Of a DNA stretch of 64,000 bases, positions 45,023 through 59,277 are shown piece after piece. The notes beneath the pieces were generated by a model. That model was given only the letters and a program-made list of their open reading frames with translations. It did not search any database and was not told where the DNA came from. How positions within the stretch are numbered: position 1 is the first letter of the stretch; each line of letters opens with the position of its first letter. This DNA comes from Agelaius tricolor (taxonomy: Eukaryota; Chordata; Aves; Passeriformes; Icteridae), in contig JALJCS010000053.1 of NCBI GenBank assembly GCA_023055355.1, forward strand, positions 2,784,008 to 2,848,007. The letters are read 5' to 3'. Made by a program: the position numbers and the translations under genes.

Positions 45023-47041
45023 ACAAACCATTCATATTCTGTCATAGCCTTTCCTTTCAACCATAACCATTTCCAATCGGTGCATTTCCTTAGTTTGTAC
45101 AATGCCCTTTGTCCTCAAAAGATTATATTCAGCCTCCTGTTTCACCCCAAGCAGCTCGTACACCTCCTGCTCATCCTGGTGCTGCTGCTGGTGCCGCTCC
45201 TGCTCCTGCACCAGCTCCTGCTCCTGCTCCTGCACCAGCTCCTGCAGGTAAGTTGTTTTTTCAGGCAATTCTAGTCACTGGGATGTGGATGCCAAGCCAG
45301 CATCTCTCTTCAAGCTGCACAGCTTCTGTAGGCCAATACAGCAACGCTTCATTGTAAACATAATGGAGCAATACAACAAGTGCAAACAGAAATGATATGA
45401 TACTTTTGAGAGAAGAGGAAGGGGACTGTGGAAGCTAACCACAGGGTTTAAACTTATTCTTGGAAAGATTTTCCATTGGTGTCTATGTTCTTGTGGCTTT
45501 GTTTGGATTTTAGTTTGTGTTTGCATGCTTGGTTGGTGGACTTTTTTGGTTTGGGGTAGTGGTTGAGGGAGGTGGGTGGGTGTTTGATTTTGTATTTTTT
45601 CCTTTCATTGCTTTGTTGAAATACTTGGTTTGAAATAACAAAATTCTTTTGGCATTATTTCTGTTCAAAACCATTCATATTTTTAATCACCGTTCATTTC
45701 AACCATAACCATATCTAATCTGTGCATTGCCTTGGTCCTTAAATCTTACTTTTACTCAAGAGATAATACTTAGATTCGTGTTTCACCCCTAGCAGCTCCT
45801 AGGCCTCCAGCTCCTGCTCCTGCTCCTGCTGGTAAGTCTCTTCTTCAGGAGAGCAGTCACTCTAGTCACTGGCATGTGGGCTCCTAGCCAGCATCTCCCT
45901 TCATGCCGCACAGCTTCTGTAGGCAAATACAGCAACACTTTAGTGTAACGATAAGGGAGCAATTCACCTAGCGCAAAGAGAAATGTTCTGAGACATTCTT
46001 CAGACAAGAAAGGGGTGGTGTAACTAACACAGGGATGAACATTTTTGTCCGACTGTAGAAGAAGTCTGTTTCCTTGATTAAAAAACACGCCCTAGAAATT
46101 ATAAGGACGAGGGGTAAAATAGGTCTGTGAGAATATGTGGAACTTCAGACAACCTCTGATTACAATACTTCCTAGGGCAAGATACTTGTGCTAATGTCCT
46201 TTGTCTATGAAGGATAAATATAGAATATTTCTATGCCATGTGTTTCAAATAAGCAATTAAGACAAGGAGCAAACAGTTGTAAGTACTTCAAATCCTTACT
46301 CTTGTCAGAGCTATTTAACAGCAAACCGAGATTCTCTCCTCATTTGTTTCTATTCTTTTTTTTTTTTTTTTATTCCAGCATACTCTGTCGGAAACCGACT
46401 CAGGCTCCAGTAGCATGACAGCCGACAGAACCTATACTATGTCTGGGAGCGACTCTGTCTTCACTTCGTCACCCAGCAGATCCTATACTTTATCTGGAAC
46501 CGACTCAGGCCTCCTTAGTATGACAGCCGGCAGAACCTATACTGTGTCCGGAAGCGGCTCAGCCTCTCCAGTACGTCACCCAGCAGATCCTATAGTGCGA
46601 CTGAAGGCCGCTCACCCAGCAGACACTATACTGCGTCTGGAAGCAAGGTATTTGCCGGTGTGTCATCCTAGAGAACTTTTACTGTGGTTGCAACCTACAT
46701 TGCCTGTCCTTCCAACTCTAACCATTTCCATTCCATACGTCGGCTTGCTTTTTCAAATTTACCATCTCTGAAGTAACTTCACTTTCTCTGAACAGACTCC
46801 ATAGGGCCTCCCCAAGGAGCCAGTACACCTGGTGGTGCTAGTCCTGCTGTTGTTGGTAAGTCTGCTTGTGAAAAAATTATAGCCATTTGGATGTGGGTTG
46901 AGAGCCCACATCCATGGGGAGTAGTTGAGGTGGGTGGGTGGGTGTTTGCATTTTGATGTTTTTCCTTTCGTTACTACTTTTATTGCATGCTTTCTTTTAT
47001 CTTTTTTTCAATAGCAAAATTGGTTTTCCTTTATTTCTCTT
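45023..47041 (+). repeat. Array unit 5 (type A)
   Basis: 2019 bp. It is the third consecutive LTR-free unit, making an AAAB block that departs from the otherwise regular AB alternation. Confidence 0.92.
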
Positions 47042-49091
47042 ACAAACCATTCATATTCTGTCATAGCCTTTCCTTTCAACCATAACCATTTCCAATCGGT
47101 GCATTTCCTTAGTTTGTACAATGCCCTTTGTCCTCAAAAGATTATATTCAGCCTCCTGTTTCACCCCAAGCAGCTCGTACACCTCCTGCTCATCCTGGTG
47201 CTGCTGCTGGTGCCGCTCCTGCTCCTGCACCAGCTCCTGCTCCTGCTCCTGCACCAGCTCCTGCAGGTAAGTTGTTTTTTCAGGCAATTCTAGTCACTGG
47301 GATGTGGATGCCAAGCCAGCATCTCTCTTCAAGCTGCACAGCTTCTGTAGGCCAATACAGCAACGCTTCATTGTAAACATAATGGAGCAATACAACAAGT
47401 GCAAACAGAAATGATATGATACTTTTGAGAGAAGAGGAAGGGGACTGTGGAAGCTAACCACAGGGTTTAAACTTATTCTTGGAAAGATTTTCCATTGGTG
47501 TCTATGTTCTTGTGGCTTTGTTTGGATTTTAGTTTGTGTTTGCATGCTTGGTTGGTGGACTTTTTTGGTTTGGGGTAGTGGTTGAGGGAGGTGGGTGGGT
47601 GTTTGATTTTGTATTTTTTCCTTTCATTGCTTTGTTGAAATACTTGGTTTGAAATAACAAAATTCTTTTGGCATTATTTCTGTTCAAAACCATTCATATT
47701 TTTAATCACCGTTCATTTCAACCATAACCATATCTAATCTGTGCATTGCCTTGGTCCTTAAATCTTACTTTTACTCAAGAGATAATACTTAGATTCGTGT
47801 TTCACCCCTAGCAGCTCCTAGGCCTCCAGCTCCTGCTCCTGCTCCTGCTGGTAAGTCTCTTCTTCAGGAGAGCAGTCACTCTAGTCACTGGCATGTGGGC
47901 TCCTAGCCAGCATCTCCCTTCATGCCGCACAGCTTCTGTAGGCAAATACAGCAACACTTTAGTGTAACCATAAGGGAGCAATTCACCTAGCGCAAAGAGA
48001 AATGTTCTGAGACATTCTTCAGACAAGAAAGGGGTGGTGTAACTAACACAGGGATGAACATTTTTGTCCGACTGTAGAAGAAGTTTGTTTCCTTGATTAA
48101 AAAACGCGCCCTAGAAATTATAAGGACGAGGGGTAAAATAGGTCTCTGAGAATATGTGGAACTTCAGACAACCTCTGATTACAATACTTCCTAGGGCAAG
48201 ATACTTGTGCTAATGTCCTTTGTCTATGAAGGATAAATATAGAATATTTCTATGCCATGTGTTTCAAATAAGCAATTAAGACAAGGAGCAAACAGTTGTA
48301 AGTACTTCAAATCCTTACTCTTGTCAGAGCTATTTAACAGCAAACCGAGATTCTCTCCTCATTTGTTTCTATTCTTTTTTTTTTTTTTTTTTATTCCAGC
48401 GTTCTGGGGACGTCCAAGGTTCAGAACATATACTCTGTCGGAAACCGACTCAGGCTCCAGTAGCATGACAGCCGACAGAACCTATACTATGTCTGGGAGC
48501 GACTCTGTCTTCACTTCGTCACCCAGCAGATCCTATACTTTATCTGGAACCGACTCAGGCCTCCTTAGTATGACAGCCGGCAGAACCTATTCTGTGTCCG
48601 GAAGCGGCTCAGCCTCTCCAGTACGTCACCCAGCAGATCCTATAGTGCGACTGAAGGCCGCTCACCCAGCAGACACTATACTGCGTCTGGAAGCAAGGTA
48701 TTTGCCGGTGTGTCATCCTAGAGAACTTTTACTGTGGTTGGAACCTACATTGCCTGTCCTTCCAACTCTAACCATTTCCATTCCATACGTCGGCTTGCTT
48801 TTTCAAATTTACCATCTCTGAAGTAACTTCACTTTCTCTGAACAGACTCCATAGGGCCTCCCCAAGGAGCCAGTACACCTGGTGGTGCTAGTCCTGCTGT
48901 TGTTGGTAAGTCTGCTTGTGAAAAAATTATAGCCATTTGGATGTGGGTTGAGAGCCCACATCCATGGGGAGTAGTTGAGGTGGGTGGGTGGGTGTTTGCA
49001 TTTTGATGTTTTTCCTTTCGTTACTACTTTTATTGCATGCTTTCTTTTATCTTTTTTTCAATAGCAAAATTGGTTTTCCTTTATTTCTCTT
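47042..49091 (+). repeat. Array unit 6 (type B)
   Basis: 2050 bp with the long module 3. It shares an aggtctctgag variant (near 48145) and an aaacgcgcc variant with unit 10. Confidence 0.92.
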
Positions 49092-49097
49092 AGAAAG

Positions 49098-49773
49098 TGT
49101 TGCATGGTGTGTTGTTGAGCTATTGGGTTGGTTTGTTTCATTTCCCCCTATGTCTGAAAATGGTTCTGCCGCAGTTCATCTTTCCCGCCTTTTGAGGTGT
49201 CTGTCTCCCTGGCTCCACCCCAGTTGTCATTGTATCCCTTCAATCTCCTCCCCGGTTTCCATAGAAACCCATGTATCCTTTCCTCAACCCCTCCCAGGTG
49301 CCCTGCCAGTCACTCTCCACTCCCACCTTTATTTCTAGAAGTTTCCAGAAGGAGAGTTGGATGATTGGTCCAGGGACCGGGGCCCCTCCTCAGAATTGTC
49401 CCCATTGGTGTTTTCCCCATGTCAGTCCTTTGGATCCCACTCCCCACCGTATCTTCATTGGTTCAGAGACTGGTACCTCCCTTACATCCTCCCTCATTTA
49501 AAAACTGCTGTAGTCCCTCCCTCCTGGTCTCCTTCTGCTGCGTCCCCTGGGATTCATTAAAGCCTGGATTAAGCCACAGCTGGAGTCCACCCTTGTCTTT
49601 CCGCTGGCCGCAGCTTTACCAGATTCCGTCCTGCACAAGGCGTGCCTACAGTCGCAAGCTGGGCATAGCCTTAGGTGCTCTCGTGAAGCCAGCTCTCGGG
49701 AGAAGTGCCCCCCCCGTGCTGCTAGCAGTGCTGGGAGCTAGCCGGACGCTGACAATTTAGCTGCACTGCTGCA
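49098..49773 (+). mobile_element. Array LTR 3 (676 bp solo LTR)
   Basis: It has the same ends, flanks and length as LTR 2 and no differences from it that I can see. It sits at the same empty site, so it was copied with the unit and not inserted independently. Confidence 0.88.
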
Positions 49774-51778
49774 ACAAACCATTCATATTCTGTCATAGCC
49801 TTTCCTTTCAACCATAACCATTTCCAATCGGTGCATTTCCTTAGTTTGTACAATGCCCTTTGTCCTCAAAAGATTATATTCAGCCTCCTGTTTCACCCCA
49901 AGCAGCTCGTACACCTCCTGCTCATCCAGGTGCTGCTGCTGGTGCCGCTCCTGCTCCTGCTCCTGCACCAGCTCCTGCAGGTAAGTTGTTTTTTCAGGCA
50001 ATTCTAGTCACTGGGATGTGGATGCCAAGCAGGCAGCATCTCTCTTCAAGCTGCACAGCTTCTGTAGGCCAATACAGCAACGCTTCATTGTAAACATAAT
50101 GGAGCAATACAACAAGTGCAAACAGAAATGATATGATACTTTTGAGAGAAGAGGAAGGGGACTGTGGAAGCTAACCACAGGGTTTAAACTTATTCTTGGA
50201 AAGATTTTCCATTGGTGTCTATGTTCTTGTGGCTTTGTTTGGATTTTAGTTTGTGTTTGCATGCTTGGTTGGTGGACTTTTTTGGTTTGGGGTAGTGGTT
50301 GAGGGAGGTGGGTGGGTGTTTGATTTTGTATTTTTTCCTTTCATTGCTTTGTTTAAATACTTGGTTTGAAATAACAAAATTCTTTTGGCATTATTTCTGT
50401 TCAAAACCATTCATATTTTTAATCACCGTTCATTTCAACCATAACCATATCTAATCTGTGCATTGCCTTGGTCCTTAAATCTTACTTTTACTCAAGAGAT
50501 AATACTTAGATTCGTGTTTCACCCCTAGCAGCTCCTAGGCCTCCAGCTCCTGCTCCTGCTCCTGCTGGTAAGTCTCTTCTTCAGGAGAGCAGTCACTCTA
50601 GTCACTGGCATGTGGGCTCCTAGCCAGCATCTCCCTTCATGCCGCACAGCTTCTGTAGGCAAATACAGCAACACTTTAGTGTAACCATAAGGGAGCAATT
50701 CACCTAGCGCAAAGAGAAATGTTCTGAGACATTCTTCAGACAAGAAAGGGGTGGTGTAACTAACACAGGGATGAACATTTTTGTCCGACTGTAGAAGAAG
50801 TTTGTTTCCTTGATTAAAAAACACGCCCTAGAAATTATAAGGACGAGGGGTAAAATAGGTCTGTGAGAATATGTGGAACTTCAGACAACCTCTGATTACA
50901 ATACTTCCTAGGGCAAGATACTTGTGCTAATGTCCTTTGTCTATGAAGGATAAATATAGAATATTTCTATGCCATGTGTTTCAAATAAGCAATTAAGACA
51001 AGGAGCAAACAGTTGTAAGTACTTCAAATCCTTACTCTTGTCAGAGCTATTTAACAGCAAACCGAGATTCTCTCCTCATTTGTTTCTATTCTTTTTTTTT
51101 TTTTTTTTATTCCAGCATACTCTGTCGGAAACCGACTCAGGCTCCAGTAGCATGACAGCCGACAGAACCTATACTATGTCTGGGAGCGACTCTGTCTTCA
51201 CTTCGTCACCCAGCAGATCCTATACTTTATCTGGAACCGACTCAGGCCTCCTTAGTATGACAGCCGGCAGAACCTATTCTGTGTCTGGAAGCGGCTCAGC
51301 CTCTCCAGTACGTCACCCAGCAGATCCTATAGTGCGACTGAAGGCCGCTCACCCAGCAGACACTATACTGCGTCTGGAAGCAAGGTATTTGCCGGTGTGT
51401 CATCCTAGAGAACTTTTACTGTGGTTGGAACCTACATTGCCTGTCCTTCCAACTCTAACCATTTCCATTCCATACGTCGGCTTGCTTTTTCAAATTTACC
51501 ATCTCTGAAGTAACTTCACTTTCTCTGAACAGACTCCATAGGGCCTCCCCAAGGAGCCAGTACACCTGGTGGTGCTAGTCCTGCTGTTGTTGGTAAGTCT
51601 GCTTGTGAAAAAATTATAGCCATTTGGATGTGGGTTGAGAGCCCACATCCATGGGGAGTAGTTGAGGTGGGTGGGTGGGTGTTTGCATTTTGATGTTTTT
51701 CCTTTCGTTACTACTTTTATTGCATGCTTTCTTTTATCTTTTTTTCAATAGCAAAATTGGTTTTCCTTTATTTCTCTT
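49774..51778 (+). repeat. Array unit 7 (type A)
   Basis: 2005 bp. It has the short module 1 (49903-49980) with a catccagg variant, the same as in unit 11. Confidence 0.92.
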
Positions 51779-53827
51779 ACAAACCATTCATATTCTGTCA
51801 TAGCCTTTCCTTTCAACCATAACCATTTCCAATCGGTGCATTTCCTTAGTTTGTACAATGCCCTTTGTCCTCAAAAGATTATATTCAGCCTCCTGTTTCA
51901 CCCCAAGCAGCTCGTACACCTCCTGCTCATCCTGGTGCTGCTGCTGGTGCCGCTCCTGCTCCTGCACCAGCTCCTGCTCCTGCTCCTGCACCAGCTCCTG
52001 CAGGTAAGTTGTTTTTTCAGGCAATTCTAGTCACTGGGATGTGGATGCCAAGCCAGCATCTCTCTTCAAGCTGCACAGCTTCTGTAGGCCAATACAGCAA
52101 CGCTTCATTGTAAACATAATGGAGCAATACAACAAGTGCAAACAGAAATGATATGATACTTTTGAGAGAAGAGGAAGGGGACTGTGGAAGCTAACCACAG
52201 GGTTTAAACTTATTCTTGGAAAGATTTTCCATTGGTGTCTATGTTCTTGTGGCTTTGTTTGGATTTTAGTTTGTGTTTGCATGCTTGGTTGGTGGACTTT
52301 TTTGGTTTGGGGTAGTGGTTGAGGGAGGTGGGTGGGTGTTTGATTTTGTATTTTTTCCTTTCATTGCTTTGTTGAAATACTTGGTTTGAAATAACAAAAT
52401 TCTTTTGGCATTATTTCTGTTCAAAACCATTCATATTTTTAATCACCGTTCATTTCAACCATAACCATATCTAATCTGTGCATTGCCTTGGTCCTTAAAT
52501 CTTACTTTTACTCAAGAGATAATACTTAGATTCGTGTTTCACCCCTAGCAGCTCCTAGGCCTCCAGCTCCTGCTCCTGCTCCTGCTGGTAAGTCTCTTCT
52601 TCAGGAGAGCAGTCACTCTAGTCACTGGCATGTGGGCTCCTAGCCAGCATCTCCCTTCATGCCGCACAGCTTCTGTAGGCAAATACAGCAACACTTTAGT
52701 GTAACCATAAGGGAGCAATTCACCTAGCGCAAAGAGAAATGTTCTGAGACATTCTTCAGACAAGAAAGGGGTGGTGTAACTAACACAGGGATGAACATTT
52801 TTGTCCGACTGTAGAAGAAGTTTGTTTCCTTGATTAAAAAACACGCCCTAGAAATTATAAGGACGAGGGGTAAAATAGGTCTGTGAGAATATGTGGAACT
52901 TCAGACAACCTCTGATTACAATACTTCCTAGGGCAAGATACTTGTGCTAATGTCCTTTGTCTATGAAGGATAAATATAGAATATTTCTATGCCATGTGTT
53001 TCAAATAAGCAATTAAGACAAGGAGCAAACAGTTGTAAGTACTTCAAATCCTTACTCTTGTCAGAGCTATTTAACAGCAAACCGAGATTCTCTCCTCATT
53101 TGTTTCTATTCTTTTTTTTTTTTTTTTTATTCCAGCGTTCTGGGGACGTCCAAGGTTCAGAACATATACTCTGTCGGAAACCGACTCAGGCTCCAGTAGC
53201 ATGACAGCCGACAGAACCTATACTATGTCTGGGAGCGACTCTGTCTTCACTTTGTCACCCAGCAGATCCTATACTTTATCTGGAACCGACTCAGGCCTCC
53301 TTAGTATGACAGCCGGCAGAACCTATTCTGTGTCCGGAAGCGGCTCAGCCTCTCCAGTACGTCACCCAGCAGATCCTATAGTGCGACTGAAGGCCGCTCA
53401 CCCAGCAGACACTATACTGCGTCTGGAAGCAAGGTATTTGCCGGTGTGTCATCCTAGAGAACTTTTACTGTGGTTGGAACCTACATTGCCTGTCCTTCCA
53501 ACTCTAACCATTTCCATTCCATACGTCGGCTTGCTTTTTCAAATTTACCATCTCTGAAGTAACTTCACTTTCTCTGAACAGACTCCATAGGGCCTCCCCA
53601 AGGAGCCAGTACACCTGGTGGTGCTAGTCCTGCTGTTGTTGGTAAGTCTTCTTGTGAAAAAATTATAGCCATTTGGATGTGGGTTGAGAGCCCACATCCA
53701 TGGGGAGTAGTTGAGGTGGGTGGGTGGGTGTTTGCATTTTGATGTTTTTCCTTTCGTTACTACTTTTATTGCATGCTTTCTTTTATCTTTTTTTCAATAG
53801 CAAAATTGGTTTTCCTTTATTTCTCTT
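51779..53827 (+). repeat. Array unit 8 (type B)
   Basis: 2049 bp. It carries a T variant in module 3 (cactttgtc, Ser to Leu) and a gtaagtcttctt variant after module 4. Unit 12 shares both. Confidence 0.92.
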
Positions 53828-53833
53828 AGAAAG

Positions 53834-54509
53834 TGTTGCATGGTGTGTTGTTGAGCTATTGGGTTGGTTTGTTTCATTTCCCCCTATGTCTGAAAATGGT
53901 TCTGCCGCAGTTCATCTTTCCCGCCTTTTGAGGTGTCTGTCTCCCTGGCTCCACCCCAGTTGTCATTGTATCCCTTCAATCTCCTCCCCGGTTTCCATAG
54001 AAACCCATGTATCCTTTCCTCAACCCCTCCCAGGTGCCCTGCCAGTCACTCTCCACTCCCACCTTTATTTCTAGAAGTTTCCAGAAGGAGAGTTGGATGA
54101 TTGGTCCAGGGACCGGGGCCCCTCCTCAGAATTGTCCCCATTGGTGTTTTCCCCATGTCAGTCCTTTGGATCCCACTCCCCACCGTATCTTCATTGGTTC
54201 AGAGACTGGTACCTCCCTTACATCCTCCCTCATTTAAAAACTGCTGTAGTCCCTCCCTCCTGGTCTCCTTCTGCTGCGTCCCCTGGGATTCATTAAAGCC
54301 TGGATTAAGCCACAGCTGGAGTCCACCCTTGTCTTTCCGCTGGCCGCAGCTTTACCAGATTCCGTCCTGCACAAGGCGTGCCTACAGTCGCAAGCTGGGC
54401 ATAGCCTTAGGTGCTCTCGTGAAGCCAGCTCTCGGGAGAAGTGCCCCCCCCGTGCTGCTAGCAGTGCTGGGAGCTGGCCGGACGCTGACAATTTAGCTGC
54501 ACTGCTGCA
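53834..54509 (+). mobile_element. Array LTR 4 (676 bp solo LTR)
   Basis: As LTR 2, with one visible substitution near its right end (gagctggccgg instead of gagctagccgg). Confidence 0.88.
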
Positions 54510-56534
54510 ACAAACCATTCATATTCTGTCATAGCCTTTCCTTTCAACCATAACCATTTCCAATCGGTGCATTTCCTTAGTTTGTACAATGCCCTTTGTC
54601 CTCAAAAGATTATATTCAGCCTCCTGTTTCACCCCAAGCAGCTCGTACACCTCCTGCTCATCCTGGTGCTGCTGCTGGTGCCGCTCCAGCTCCTGCTCCT
54701 GCACCAGCTCCTGCAGGTAAGTTGTTTTTTCAGGCAATTCTAGTCACTGGGATGTGGATGCCAAGCAGGCAGCATCTCTCTTCAAGCTGCACAGCTTCTG
54801 TAGGCCAATACAGCAACGCTTCATTGTAAACATAATGGAGCAATACAACAAGTGCAAACAGAAATGATATGATACTTTTGAGAGAAGAGGAAGGGGACTG
54901 TGGAAGCTAACCACAGGGTTTAAACTTATTCTTGGAAAGATTTTCCATTGGTGTCTATGTTCTTGTGGCTTTGTTTGGATTTTAGTTTGTGTTTGCATGC
55001 TTGGTTGGTGGACTTTTTTGGTTTGGGGTAGTGGTTGAGGGAGGTGGGTGGGTGTTTGATTTTGTATTTTTTCCTTTCATTGCTTTGTTTAAATACTTGG
55101 TTTGAAATAACAAAATTCTTTTGGCATTATTTCTGTTCAAAACCATTCATATTTTTAATCACCGTTCATTTCAACCATAACCATATCTAATCTGTGCATT
55201 GCCTTGGTCCTTAAATCTTACTTTTACTCAAGAGATAATACTTAGATTCGTGTTTCACCCCTAGCAGCTCCTAGGCCTCCTGCTCCTGCTCCAGTTCCTG
55301 CTCCTGCTCCTGCTCCTGCTGGTAAGTCTCTTCTTCAGGAGAGCAGTCACTCTAGTCACTGGCATGTGGGCTCCTAGCCAGCATCTCCCTTCATGCCGCA
55401 CAGCTTCTGTAGGCAAATACAGCAACACTTTAGTGTAACGATAAGGGAGCAATTCACCTAGCGCAAAGAGAAATGTTCTGAGACATTCTTCAGACAAGAA
55501 AGGGGTGGTGTAACTAACACAGGGATGAACATTTTTGTCCGACTGTAGAAGAAGTTTGTTTCCTTGATTAAAAAACGCGCCCTAGAAATTATAAGGACGA
55601 GGGGTAAAATAGGTCTGTGAGAATATGTGGAACTTCAGACAACCTCTGATTACAATACTTCCTAGGGCAAGATACTTGTGCTAATGTCCTTTGTCTATGA
55701 AGGATAAATATAGAATATTTCTATGCCATGTGTTTCAAATAAGCAATTAAGACAAGGAGCAAACAGTTGTAAGTACTTCAAATCCTTACTCTTGTCAGAG
55801 CTATTTAACAGCAAACCGAGATTCTCTCCTCATTTGTTTCTATTCTTTTTTTTTTTTTTTTTTTATTCCAGCATACTCTGTCGGAAACCGACTCAGGCTC
55901 CAGTAGCATGACAGCCGACAGTACCTATACTATGTCTGGGAGCGACTCTGTCTTCACTTCGTCACCCAGCAGATCCTATACTTTATCTGGAACCGACTCA
56001 GGCCTCCTTAGTATGACAGCCGGCAGAACCTATTCTGTGTCTGGAAGCGGCTCAGCCTCTCCAGTACGTCACCCAGCAGATCCTATAGTGCGACTGAAGG
56101 CCGCTCACCCAGCAGACACTATACTGCGTCTGGAAGCAAGGTATTTGCCGGTGTGTCATCCTAGAGAACTTTTACTGTGGTTGGAACCTACATTGCCTGT
56201 CCTTCCAACTCTAACCATTTCCATTCCATACGTCGGCTTGCTTTTTCAAATTTACCATCTCTGAAGTAACTTCACTTTCTCTGAACAGACTCCATAGGGC
56301 CTCCCCAAGGAGCCAGTACACCTGGTGGTGCTAGTCCTGCTGTTGTTGGTAAGTCTGCTTGTGAAAAAATTATAGCCATTTGGATGTGGGTTGAGAGCCC
56401 ACATCCATGGGGAGTAGTTGAGGTGGGTGGGTGGGTGTTTGCATTTTGATGTTTTTCCTTTCGTTACTACTTTTATTGCATGCTTTCTTTTATCTTTTTT
56501 TCAATAGCAAAATTGGTTTTCCTTTATTTCTCTT
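54510..56534 (+). repeat. Array unit 9 (type A)
   Basis: 2025 bp. It has the same module 1 and module 2 variants as unit 3. Module 3 has a private change (gacagtacctat, Arg to Ser). Confidence 0.92.
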
Positions 56535-58584
56535 ACAAACCATTCATATTCTGTCATAGCCTTTCCTTTCAACCATAACCATTTCCAATCGGTGCATTTC
56601 CTTAGTTTGTACAATGCCCTTTGTCCTCAAAAGATTATATTCAGCCTCCTGTTTCACCCCAAGCAGCTCGTACACCTCCTGCTCATCCTGGTGCTGCTGC
56701 TGGTGCCGCTCCTGCTCCTGCACCAGCTCCTGCTCCTGCTCCTGCACCAGCTCCTGCAGGTAAGTTGTTTTTTCAGGCAATTCTAGTCACTGGGATGTGG
56801 ATGCCAAGCCAGCATCTCTCTTCAAGCTGCACAGCTTCTGTAGGCCAATACAGCAACGCTTCATTGTAAACATAATGGAGCAATACAACAAGTGCAAACA
56901 GAAATGATATGATACTTTTGAGAGAAGAGGAAGGGGACTGTGGAAGCTAACCACAGGGTTTAAACTTATTCTTGGAAAGATTTTCCATTGGTGTCTATGT
57001 TCTTGTGGCTTTGTTTGGATTTTAGTTTGTGTTTGCATGCTTGGTTGGTGGACTTTTTTGGTTTGGGGTAGTGGTTGAGGGAGGTGGGTGGGTGTTTGAT
57101 TTTGTATTTTTTCCTTTCATTGCTTTGTTGAAATACTTGGTTTGAAATAACAAAATTCTTTTGGCATTATTTCTGTTCAAAACCATTCATATTTTTAATC
57201 ACCGTTCATTTCAACCATAACCATATCTAATCTGTGCATTGCCTTGGTCCTTAAATCTTACTTTTACTCAAGAGATAATACTTAGATTCGTGTTTCACCC
57301 CTAGCAGCTCCTAGGCCTCCAGCTCCTGCTCCTGCTCCTGCTGGTAAGTCTCTTCTTCAGGAGAGCAGTCACTCTAGTCACTGGCATGTGGGCTCCTAGC
57401 CAGCATCTCCCTTCATGCCGCACAGCTTCTGTAGGCAAATACAGCAACACTTTAGTGTAACCATAAGGGAGCAATTCACCTAGCGCAAAGAGAAATGTTC
57501 TGAGACATTCTTCAGACAAGAAAGGGGTGGTGTAACTAACACAGGGATGAACATTTTTGTCCGACTGTAGAAGAAGTTTGTTTCCTTGATTAAAAAACGC
57601 GCCCTAGAAATTATAAGGACGAGGGGTAAAATAGGTCTCTGAGAATATGTGGAACTTCAGACAACCTCTGATTACAATACTTCCTAGGGCAAGATACTTG
57701 TGCTAATGTCCTTTGTCTATGAAGGATAAATATAGAATATTTCTATGCCATGTGTTTCAAATAAGCAATTAAGACAAGGAGCAAACAGTTGTAAGTACTT
57801 CAAATCCTTACTCTTGTCAGAGCTATTTAACAGCAAACCGAGATTCTCTCCTCATTTGTTTCTATTCTTTTTTTTTTTTTTTTTTATTCCAGCGTTCTGG
57901 GGACGTCCAAGGTTCAGAACATATACTCTGTCGGAAACCGACTCAGGCTCCAGTAGCATGACAGCCGACAGAACCTATACTATGTCTGGGAGCGACTCTG
58001 TCTTCACTTCGTCACCCAGCAGATCCTATACTTTATCTGGAACCGACTCAGGCCTCCTTAGTATGACAGCCGGCAGAACCTATTCTGTGTCCGGAAGCGG
58101 CTCAGCCTCTCCAGTACGTCACCCAGCAGATCCTATAGTGCGACTGAAGGCCGCTCACCCAGCAGACACTATACTGCGTCTGGAAGCAAGGTATTTGCCG
58201 GTGTGTCATCCTAGAGAACTTTTACTGTGGTTGGAACCTACATTGCCTGTCCTTCCAACTCTAACCATTTCCATTCCATACGTCGGCTTGCTTTTTCAAA
58301 TTTACCATCTCTGAAGTAACTTCACTTTCTCTGAACAGACTCCATAGGGCCTCCCCAAGGAGCCAGTACACCTGGTGGTGCTAGTCCTGCTGTTGTTGGT
58401 AAGTCTGCTTGTGAAAAAATTATAGCCATTTGGATGTGGGTTGAGAGCCCACATCCATGGGGAGTAGTTGAGGTGGGTGGGTGGGTGTTTGCATTTTGAT
58501 GTTTTTCCTTTCGTTACTACTTTTATTGCATGCTTTCTTTTATCTTTTTTTCAATAGCAAAATTGGTTTTCCTTTATTTCTCTT
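56535..58584 (+). repeat. Array unit 10 (type B)
   Basis: 2050 bp, with the same diagnostic variants as unit 6. Confidence 0.92.
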
Positions 58585-58590
58585 AGAAAG

Positions 58591-59277
58591 TGTTGCATGG
58601 TGTGTTGTTGAGCTATTGGGTTGGTTTGTTTCATTTCCCCCTATGTCTGAAAATGGTTCTGCCGCAGTTCATCTTTCCCGCCTTTTGAGGTGTCTGTCTC
58701 CCTGGCTCCACCCCAGTTGTCATTGTATCCCTTCAATCTCCTCCCCGGTTTCCATAGAAACCCATGTATCCTTTCCTCAACCCCTCCCAGGTGCCCTGCC
58801 AGTCACTCTCCACTCCCACCTTTATTTCTAGAAGTTTCCAGAAGGAGAGTTGGATGATTGGTCCAGGGACCGGGGCCCCTCCTCAGAATTGTCCCCATTG
58901 GTGTTTTCCCCATGTCAGTCCTTTGGATCCCACTCCCCACCGTATCTTCATTGGTTCAGAGACTGGTACCTCCCTTACATCCTCCCTCATTTAAAAACTG
59001 CTGTAGTCCCTCCCTCCTGGTCTCCTTCTGCTGCGTCCCCTGGGATTCATTAAAGCCTGGATTAAGCCACAGCTGGAGTCCACCCTTGTCTTTCCGCTGG
59101 CCGCAGCTTTACCAGATTCCCCCCCCCCCCCGTCCTGCACAAGGCGTGCCTACAGTCGCAAGCTGGGCATAGCCTTAGGTGCTCTCGTGAAGCCAGCTCT
59201 CGGGAGAAGTGCCCCCCCCGTGCTGCTAGCAGTGCTGGGAGCTAGCCGGACGCTGACAATTTAGCTGCACTGCTGCA
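58591..59277 (+). mobile_element. Array LTR 5 with poly-C insertion (687 bp)
   Basis: As LTR 2 but with eleven extra C bases at about 59119-59131, where other copies have only two C. The rest matches. Confidence 0.88.
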
